Assembly (NCBI RefSeq): GCF_023734775.1 | Contig: NZ_AP025732.1 | Location: forward strand, 1,673,501 to 1,737,500 | Length of the DNA: 64,000 nt | Direction of reading: 5' to 3' | Source: Nostoc cf. commune SO-36 | GTDB taxonomy: Bacteria > Cyanobacteriota > Cyanobacteriia > Cyanobacteriales > Nostocaceae | Shown: in pieces, positions 56,512 to 64,000 of the stretch | Layout of the letters: each line of letters begins with the position of its first letter | Position numbering within the stretch: position 1 is the first letter of the stretch | The notes under the pieces: generated by a model | Told to the model about the DNA's origin: nothing | The model's database searches: none | Seen by the model: only the letters and a program-made list of their open reading frames with translations | Position numbers and translations under genes: made by a program

Positions 56512-57455
56512 TAGTAAAATTTTTCGATAGGTTATCTCACGAGTATCTTTTTGAAATTATAGAGAGAAAGTTTGGTCAAGATACTCTAGCTACTAAATTA
56601 TTAAGACGGTTTATCAAAGCTGGTGGACTTCCACATAAAAATCAACGTGGCAAAACATACAGATACCATTTTTTTCATCATCATAAGCCTATTCTAAATA
56701 ATCAAAGAATTATAAGAACTCAGGGTATTCCTCAAGGTGGTGTACTTTCGGGAATGCTAGCAAATTTATATTTACATGAATTTGATTGTTGGGTTCTCAA
56801 TGATTTATCGAAAAAATATTCTCTGAGATACGTGCGTTATGCGGATGATTTTGTAATACTTTTAAAAGAAAAAGAATTAATTCCTCTAGTACATCAAAAA
56901 GTTGCTCAAAAATTACAAGATATAAAGCTGGAATTACATACTGATGAAAGTAAAACAAAATATGTTGATATAGCTAAAGATTTTCTAGAGTTTGTTGGTT
57001 TTCAATTTACTCTTGAGCATATCAAAGTTAAACCAGCAAACATTTTAAGATTTCAGCAAAGAATTATAGAAAAGATTAATAAAGAGCAGTCTTATAAAAC
57101 TGGTGAAAATTTTGAGCGTAGATTTAGCTTTTTTATCAAATATGTGATTAATAAAAAAGTAACAGGGCGTGGTGAGAAAATATGTGATGTATGCGGTGGT
57201 GTGCTAGGAGAAAGAGTAAAAAGTTGGATGGGCTTTTTTATGGTTATTACAGACATCCAACAAATACGCGAATTGGATAAATGGATCCGGAAAGGAGTCA
57301 GCAAACACTTTTATAAAAATTACAAACTTCGTCTGAAAAAATCAGATTTTAAAAATGCAGGATTAATTACTCTTGAGCAAGAGTATTACAGACTTCGTAA
57401 ACGAAAAGCCTGTTCATGTGAAAAATTTAATTGTTCTTCAAGTCCAATAAATTGA

Positions 57456-57844
57456 TATTAACGCCATACAGCATACAGAAGTAAGGCAAACTCGATGTTG
57501 GAATTTTATTTGGAACTTTCTTGAGAGAACATTCAAGAAGTTATTTGCTCTTTTATGTTTAGCCAGTTTTGCTCATGCAAACGCTGCCAAACTTTGCGAA
57601 TATCTTCAGGCTTAAATAGCTTGCGCTTGCGTATACCAAATGGGTTGCCGCAGGCGATCGCCTGCTTACTATCCTGTGCTAGTTTGGGATAACAACTCAA
57701 AAATAATTACCTGCACATCTGGTAGTTGCGGAAAAACTGATTATATCAGTGGCTTGATATTAGCCCAAATGGTGACATCAATTTGTTAAAAGTGATATTA
57801 ATATGTTGACAGAGACAAATTATTAATTAATGTACAAGTTTCAA
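57456..57844. other. Intergenic region, 389 bp, with decayed coding fragment
   Basis: No intact gene. On the minus strand a frame ending at 57533 reads IRKRKLFKPEDIRKVWQRLH, protein-like and perhaps the C-terminal remnant of a lost gene. A perfect 16-bp palindrome GCAGGCGATCGCCTGC, centred on the HIP1 octamer, lies near 57651-57666 inside it. No group II intron domain V is seen after the reverse transcriptase. Confidence 0.4.
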
Positions 57845-57916
57845 AGCGGGCGATGGGACTCGAACCCACGACGTTCACCATGGGAAGATGACATTCTACC
57901 ACTGAATTACACCCGC
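57845..57916 (-). tRNA. trnG-CCC: tRNA-Gly (CCC)
   Basis: A 72-nt cloverleaf on the minus strand: acceptor GCGGGTG/CGCCCGC, anticodon stem TCATC/GGTGA with loop TTCCCAT, T arm GTTCGAGTC. CCA is not encoded. Confidence 0.93.
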
Positions 57917-58044
57917 GAACTATGCCTTGAGCTTATGAACGAGACTAATTATACCATTATTTATAGCTGTTTTCAATCGTCCCTAATTCAATTAAATGAC
58001 ATTGGAAGCCCCAACCGTAAGCGAAGCAGGTTGAGGTACTTCAC

Positions 58045-58650
58045 CTAAAGAACCATATCCTTACCTGCCTCAGTGAAGCGAACCTCTTTAATATTCCATT
58101 GAGCATTACTCGTTAGAGTTTTGCGAAGACTGCTAAACAAAGCAAACTGTTCACAACTAGAAAGAGAAGCTATTTGCCGCTTTGAATCAGGAGATATTCG
58201 CAAATCAACTGTAGCAATGCCATTTTTGATGTTGACACGATACCCAGACAAGCTAAAGTCGCTAGTATCTCGTTTTGCTAAGATTTTACCCACTACATTT
58301 GTCACTGGCTCCTCGGCTGATACCGAAACCTTTTCTGGAATTAGTTCTTGGCATTGGGTATCACTTGTGTATACTGTGACATTAGTAGTTTTGCTACTAA
58401 CAGCTTTAGGAGTTGATGAGGAAGGTGTATTTTCCTTAGGAAATTCTTGACTAGAAGATTTTTCTCTTAACTGAGCTACGCTAGGAATTTGGCTGGGAGT
58501 CTGAGACGATAAGCCATTTGTCGGTGTTGTGGTAGCGAATGGCGTTCCTCTGTCAATATTACCAGTGGTGGGGTTAGAACTACAACTGCTGAGGCTGACA
58601 ACCATTGTCACAAAAATAAAGGGTAAAAAATGTCTCTTGGTTGTTTTCAT
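58045..58650 (-). CDS. GerMN-domain-like lipoprotein
   Basis: A 201-residue protein. The signal peptide MKTTKRHFLPFIFVTMVVSL ends in the lipobox LSSC (Cys23). A Ser/Thr/Pro-rich linker (about 25-90) follows. The C-terminal domain begins NVTVYTSDTQCQELIPEKVSV, with GYRVNIKNGIATVDLRISPD, typical of GerMN domains found in germination protein GerM and many bacterial lipoproteins. It is likely anchored in a membrane facing the periplasm. Function is unknown. It lies next to tRNA-Gly. Confidence 0.82.
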   Translation of the reverse strand: MKTTKRHFLPFIFVTMVVSLSSCSSNPTTGNIDRGTPFATTTPTNGLSSQTPSQIPSVAQLREKSSSQEFPKENTPSSSTPKAVSSKTTNVTVYTSDTQCQELIPEKVSVSAEEPVTNVVGKILAKRDTSDFSLSGYRVNIKNGIATVDLRISPDSKRQIASLSSCEQFALFSSLRKTLTSNAQWNIKEVRFTEAGKDMVL

Positions 58651-59046
58651 AAAGTTCGCTTATAAATGGTGTTGCTACTATCAATTTCAGTGTATCTGGT
58701 ATCAATTCCGCATAAACTTGTGAATATTGAGCCAGTCTATAAAGTGTCAACCCGAAATCTCTTTAAGTCAAGGGCTATACTATGTACCGAAATTACAGAA
58801 AAACAATAGTCGCAGATATGAACTCTCCACTTCTTCTATGGCTGAATTCTGGATTCTGCATTTTTCTTCAGCAGAATACCTGTCATCTCTCTCGCCAATT
58901 TTGTTAACACCACGGTCTTTCCCCTAAGACTTGAGAAAGCAGTAACAACTTATTCAGCCTTATAGAAGCGCCAAGCTATAACTGATCAAAAATCGTGATT
59001 CCTGAGAAAAACCTATATCTTTAGGTTGCTGATTAAAAGCAAACTC
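58651..59046. other. Intergenic region, 396 bp
   Basis: Between two minus-strand genes. A plus-strand frame at 58727-58927 has no recognisable product. No terminator or repeat of note. Confidence 0.4.
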
Positions 59047-59376
59047 TTAGTTTTCGCTACTTTTTGGCTTCGTCAATTGCTGCACTAACAATTGCACTCC
59101 TAAAGCCAACAAACCAATTGCCACTATACCAAATATCCCGCTTCCTAAAGCAACTACACCAACAACCAGAGTTCTAACAGCAGAAGAAATCTTAATTACC
59201 AATGGATTAATTGAATGGAGAGGTTTACTAGCAAAATTTGTCGCGATCGCAATCATCAGCGAATACATTGCATATCCCATTCCTCCAGAAATAACCGCCC
59301 CAATTAAACAGCGTAAAGGGCTTGTTGTTGGCTGTATTTTAGTATCCGTTTGTGGCGTTAAGTTTTGATCATTCAT
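59047..59376 (-). CDS. DUF3082 domain protein
   Basis: A 109-residue protein with two membrane helices: LRCLIGAVISGGMGYAMYSL and VVGVVALGSGIFGIVAIGLL. The layout and the ISSAVRTLVVGVVALGSGIF segment match the cyanobacterial DUF3082 family. Its place between ispE and the lipoprotein is common in cyanobacteria. The function is unknown. It lies 82 bp after the ispE stop on the same strand, and may share the ispE transcript. Confidence 0.85.
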   Translation of the reverse strand: MNDQNLTPQTDTKIQPTTSPLRCLIGAVISGGMGYAMYSLMIAIATNFASKPLHSINPLVIKISSAVRTLVVGVVALGSGIFGIVAIGLLALGVQLLVQQLTKPKSSEN

Positions 59377-59458
59377 AGAATTTTGGATTTTAAATTTTAG
59401 ATTAGGCCATTAAGAATAATTCTTGTCTACTCCCAATGCTTAATTAACGAAAAATTAT

Positions 59459-60412
59459 TTAAACAGACGATACCACTTTAATACCATGTGTGATTGTCCG
59501 AGTTACAAATAATTCTAAGTCCTCATCAAGAATTGCTTTTCTCACTTGCAGCTGAACTTCTTTTGCCTGCTCTTGAGACTCAAAAAGAGCAAATACTGTT
59601 GGCCCAGAACCAGACATCATTGTTCCTAAAACGCCTTCCTGATTGGCAAATACTTCTCGCAACTGCAAAACTTGGGGATAGGCTGGCAATACCACGCGCT
59701 CTAAATCATTGTGCAATTTTTGGGCAATTTCTCGCGTATCTTTATCCAAGATAGCTTTGACTATTGCTCCTGAATGAACTGCATTAGCACGTGCTGCCAA
59801 GTTATCGGTATCCCTAATATAAGAATTGCTAAACTGGTGTCGATAGGTTTTGTATGCCCAAGGTGTGGAAACTTCCAGACTGCGGTATTTCCCCAATACT
59901 ATATATATGTTATCTAAACTCGGCAGGGGAGAAAGTTGCTCACCCCTACCTGTTGCGATCGCAGTTCCACCCGCCACACAAAATGGTATATCTGAACCAA
60001 GTGTACTTCCCAACTCCTCTAATTCGGACTGAGTTAGCCCCAATTTCCACAGTAAATCTATTCCCACCAACACAGCTGCTGCATTCGTCGAACCCCCAGC
60101 CAACCCAGCCGCGACAGGAATCTGTTTATTGATGGTAATCTCCACACCGCCATATTTAGCAAAGGCTTCGGGAAATTGCCTGACCATTAATTCTGCTGCC
60201 CGGTATGCCAGATTAGTTTTATCTGTCGGTACTTGTGGGTGGTTGCAGTGAACACGGATATTGTCAGTGCTGATAGAATGCACATGAATTTGGTCTGCAA
60301 GCCCGATGCTTTGAAGTATCATGGCTAACTCGTGATAGGCATCGGGGCGATTGCCAATGATTTCCAGATACAAGTTGATTTTGGCAGGGGCAATTAGGCT
60401 GTAGGAATGCAT
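59459..60412 (-). CDS. ispE: 4-diphosphocytidyl-2-C-methyl-D-erythritol kinase
   Basis: Codes for 317 residues from the ATG at 60412 (MHSYSLIAPAKINLYLEIIG); a start 39 nt upstream lies in a repetitive GGGGAATG tract and is rejected. GHMP kinase motifs: APAKINLYLEI, IPVAAGLAGGSTNAAAVLVG (ATP site) and GTMMSGSGPTVFALF. It phosphorylates CDP-methylerythritol in the MEP isoprenoid pathway, which supplies carotenoids such as those made by CruF/CruG. It is 68 bp downstream of rsmA, a conserved pairing in cyanobacteria. Confidence 0.95.
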   Translation of the reverse strand: MHSYSLIAPAKINLYLEIIGNRPDAYHELAMILQSIGLADQIHVHSISTDNIRVHCNHPQVPTDKTNLAYRAAELMVRQFPEAFAKYGGVEITINKQIPVAAGLAGGSTNAAAVLVGIDLLWKLGLTQSELEELGSTLGSDIPFCVAGGTAIATGRGEQLSPLPSLDNIYIVLGKYRSLEVSTPWAYKTYRHQFSNSYIRDTDNLAARANAVHSGAIVKAILDKDTREIAQKLHNDLERVVLPAYPQVLQLREVFANQEGVLGTMMSGSGPTVFALFESQEQAKEVQLQVRKAILDEDLELFVTRTITHGIKVVSSV

Positions 60413-60480
60413 TTTCTGGGAGGGGGGAATGAAGAATGGGGAATGAAGCATGGGGAATGGGAAAAAATCTGCCTTTTTCC

Positions 60481-61323
60481 CTACTCCCTATTTTCTACTC
60501 CCAATTCATTTGCTAAAATTACCCATTGCTGAACGCTGAGGTCTTCGGCTCTAGCTTGGGGATTTATTTTTAATTGTTCCAGTAAGTGGCTCAAGCGATC
60601 GCGTTCCATAACAGATTGCAAATTATTTCGTAACATTTTGCGCTTGGCACCAAACCCCAACTTTAAGAAATTCTCTAACTGTCGGGGATTAAGCGCTGGT
60701 ATTTCTATTTTTCGTGGGCGCAATCGCACCACTGCTGAATCGACTTTTGGCGGTGGATGGAATGCAGTGGCGGGGACTGGGCAGATTAACTCACACTCAG
60801 CCAAATATTGTACCCGTACACTTAACGCCCCAAAAGCTTTTGAACCTGATTTAGCATATAACCTTTCTGCTACTTCTTTTTGTACCAGCAACACTATTGA
60901 GTCAAATGGTTCAGGGTTGGGGTTAGCGATCGTACCCAGTAGTTTCTCAATGATTGGCCCTGTAATATTGTAGGGAATATTGGCTACTACCTTATTTGGC
61001 GTTTGGAAATTGTGAAAGGCTGCCAGATAAGATGGTAAATCTAGAGTGAGAAAATCCCCTTGCAGTAGTAAAAAATTTTCAGTCTTACCAAGCTGCTTTG
61101 AGAGCAGTTGGCATAAATCGCGGTCTATTTCAACTGCAACCAGAGATTGCACTAAGGGTAATAAACGACGAGTCAGAATGCCTGTTCCAGGGCCAATTTC
61201 TAGGATGCGATCGCCTTTGATAGAGCGATCGCTTTCTGTACACTCAGCTGCTTTAATAATTGCGTCGAGCGCCTTTTCACTTTTGAGCCAATGTTGAGCA
61301 AAGACCTTACGCGGTCGGATCAT
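60481..61323 (-). CDS. rsmA: 16S rRNA dimethyladenosine transferase
   Basis: A 280-residue Rossmann-fold methyltransferase: MIRPRKVFAQHWLKSEKALD, the SAM site DRILEIGPGTGILTRRLLP, VEIDRDLCQLL, and the catalytic VVANIPYNITGPII (NIPY). FGAKRKMLRNNLQ is in the C-terminal RNA-binding domain. It dimethylates two adjacent adenines near the 3' end of 16S rRNA; the 16S gene itself starts 670 bp away on the other strand. Also named ksgA. Confidence 0.95.
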   Translation of the reverse strand: MIRPRKVFAQHWLKSEKALDAIIKAAECTESDRSIKGDRILEIGPGTGILTRRLLPLVQSLVAVEIDRDLCQLLSKQLGKTENFLLLQGDFLTLDLPSYLAAFHNFQTPNKVVANIPYNITGPIIEKLLGTIANPNPEPFDSIVLLVQKEVAERLYAKSGSKAFGALSVRVQYLAECELICPVPATAFHPPPKVDSAVVRLRPRKIEIPALNPRQLENFLKLGFGAKRKMLRNNLQSVMERDRLSHLLEQLKINPQARAEDLSVQQWVILANELGVENRE

Positions 61324-61992
61324 CTGTATTTATTGCCTAGTCTAGTTTTTAGCTTTTTCTCAAAAATTAATTATAAATTTTAAAGTCCCTCTACAGCGCT
61401 AGACTCACTGTAACTCCTATCTTCTCTTCCAAACGCTCTCTGAACGTAGCGGTGGCGATCGCGTAAATATCCATACAAGCGTCGCCTGTTGGATCAGAGC
61501 CTCAAACCGCAAGTTCCTCAACAATTATGCTCTTATATATAGTTAGTTGGAACGTTTGGATTTAGGATAAATCCTTCAAGCAAGACGACCTCCTGCCTTT
61601 TTGGATAATCCCTCAACTTTCATCACATGCCATTTAGGGACAAGCAAAGTGCATTATTCACACAGTCAATTTTAGCGATCGTGTTTTCGCCTCCCTCGCC
61701 TTGCTTAAGCCATCTACCTGAAAGTAGTGCCAGTCAAACGATTAGTCATTTTTAGAAAAAAATAAATTTACCCCTTGACAAACTAGGGGATGACTAGTTA
61801 TTCTAGTTAAGTCGGGAAGCAAAAGAACGCAAACGACGGCTGAACCTAAAAAACATAATACTTTGAAAGCTTAAGAAAAAACCAATCCTCGTCAAAAGAT
61901 TTTATTTTTGGTAATTACCAAAAAGATAATCAAGAATATAGATAGGATTCCGGGAAATATTTTTTTCGGAGCCACAAACTCGAAACACAACA
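61324..61992. other. rRNA operon upstream region, 669 bp
   Basis: Between divergent rsmA and the rRNA operon. No gene. The left half carries GCGATCGC-containing repeat-like DNA; the right half holds the rRNA promoter and a leader of about 180 nt. Confidence 0.5.
61775..61804 (+). promoter_or_regulatory. Probable rRNA promoter
   Basis: TTGACA (61775-61780) and TATTCT (61799-61804) are separated by 18 nt and lie about 190 bp before the 16S gene. This is a good sigma-70-type match in the expected place; other promoters upstream cannot be excluded. Confidence 0.6.
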
Positions 61993-63481
<1,489 letters not shown>

Positions 63482-63611
63482 TAGGGAGACCTACACCCCT
63501 TACATATCGAAAAGCATACAGCTATATAGATAGTAAGTTGGTCATTCCTTAGGTCGGTCGCAAAGACTTGCAATATGTAAAAAGCTTTCAAACTATGATT
63601 TGGTTCGAAAT

Positions 63612-63685
<74 letters not shown>

Positions 63686-63761
63686 CCTGAATCAATTAAA
63701 AATGTAGAATTAGAAATTACAAGTTTTTTTAATTTTTAATTATCAATTTTTAATTGTATCT

Positions 63762-63834
63762 GGGGGTTTAGCTCAGTTGGTAGAGCGCCTGCTTTGCAAG
63801 CAGGATGTCAGCGGTTCGAGTCCGCTAACCTCCA
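63762..63834 (+). tRNA. trnA-TGC: tRNA-Ala (TGC)
   Basis: A 73-nt cloverleaf: acceptor GGGGGTT/AACCTCC, anticodon loop TTTGCAA, T arm GTTCGAGTC. It follows tRNA-Ile by 76 nt in the same spacer, the usual order. Confidence 0.97.
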
Positions 63835-63923
63835 CCTGTGGTAATTGCCATTGAAAAAACAAAAAATATTGAGAGTTCAGCAACGTGACATTGATTGTCA
63901 GACTGCTGAGATTATTCTCAGCC

Positions 63924-63944
63924 AGAACCTTGAAAACTGCATAG
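63924..63944 (+). promoter_or_regulatory. Spacer antitermination region (box A-like)
   Basis: GAACCTTGAAAACTGCATAG is the conserved sequence found in cyanobacterial 16S-23S spacers, containing the box A-type element. The 23S gene is not reached by 64000. Confidence 0.6.
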
Positions 63945-64000
63945 TAACGCGAAATTAGCAGGCAGACACAGACATTCTTTATGGATGTTGTAGTGAATGC

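Larger units (their letters stand above)
55017..57455 (+). pseudogene. Group II-like reverse transcriptase, interrupted by IS630-family element
   Basis: The ATG at 55017 (MSKDLDDLLIEYFQ) opens a frame that runs to 55494, is split by an insertion element, and resumes at 56512 to 57455. Joined without the element and one TA it encodes 473 residues with all RT blocks: IPKPSGGKRVLSIATIRDVI, FALDADIVKFFDRLSHEYL, RTQGIPQGGVLSGMLANLYL, the catalytic YVRYADDFVILL, and a thumb/maturase-like X region (SWMGFFMVITDIQQIRELDKW). A Cys pair (CDVCGG) lies near the C-terminus. It resembles group II intron RTs and the free-standing group II-like classes. As it stands it cannot make a full protein. Confidence 0.85.

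Noticed and set aside
54750..57800. Complete group II intron
   Set aside because: No GUGYG 5' end and no domain V/VI could be recognised on the plus strand around the RT.

Overview
The window is chromosomal DNA of a filamentous, probably heterocyst-forming cyanobacterium close to Nostoc. The evidence is photosystem II psbI, a one-helix high-light-inducible protein, the myxol-glycoside carotenoid pair cruF/cruG, DUF3769, DUF3082 and DUF29 proteins, a relic of xisI (fdxN-element excision control), very frequent GCGATCGC octamers, Nostoc-type dispersed repeats, and a 16S-tRNA-Ile-tRNA-Ala rRNA operon.

Layout. 1-5.4 kb: the 5' part of a DUF3769 outer-membrane-type gene, psbI, a hexapeptide acyltransferase and 1.7 kb of gene-poor, repeat-bearing DNA. 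6-15.5 kb: glycogen phosphorylase, DUF29 and DUF429 proteins, two glycosyltransferases, a broken membrane-protein gene, a candidate small RNA, a 34-residue membrane protein and an MlaE-type permease. 15.6-20.7 kb: cruF-cruG separated by a 12-copy heptamer repeat that runs up to the cruG start, RNase HI with an extra C-terminal domain, and an M50B-type peptidase. 20.8-29.6 kb: a 7.3-kb unit of a P-loop ATPase gene overlapping by 4 nt a 2012-codon TPR/STAND-ATPase/WD40 gene, followed by a zinc-ribbon/FHA protein. 29.9-37.5 kb: housekeeping genes (pgl, rph, adenylate-kinase-like, dcd, thyX, hli, a peroxiredoxin-like gene) with the xisI relic and an Rpn-type nuclease. 38-43.7 kb: an orphan HsdR-N-type nuclease, tRNA-Leu, lactate/glycolate-type oxidase and M48 protease. 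43.9-52.2 kb: ackA, a three-gene cassette of unknown function, a GNAT/aminotransferase pair and ftsH. 52.2-57.5 kb: LtrA and a group II-like reverse transcriptase gene preceded by apparently structured DNA and split by an IS630-family element. 57.8-64 kb: tRNA-Gly, a GerMN-like lipoprotein, DUF3082, ispE, rsmA and the start of the rRNA operon.

Most notable points: (i) the two-gene STAND-type ATPase/WD40 locus; (ii) the reverse transcriptase locus, where removing the IS and one TA copy restores an uninterrupted frame; (iii) a pair of related candidate small RNAs (about 70 nt) ending in strong terminators; (iv) two copies of one MITE family and a different third MITE; (v) three genes (ackA, ftsH, a membrane protein) broken at or near short homopolymers, suggesting assembly indels or recent decay; (vi) an unrecognised three-gene membrane-linked cassette. 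All functional calls come from reading the sequence and family recall; no search was run.
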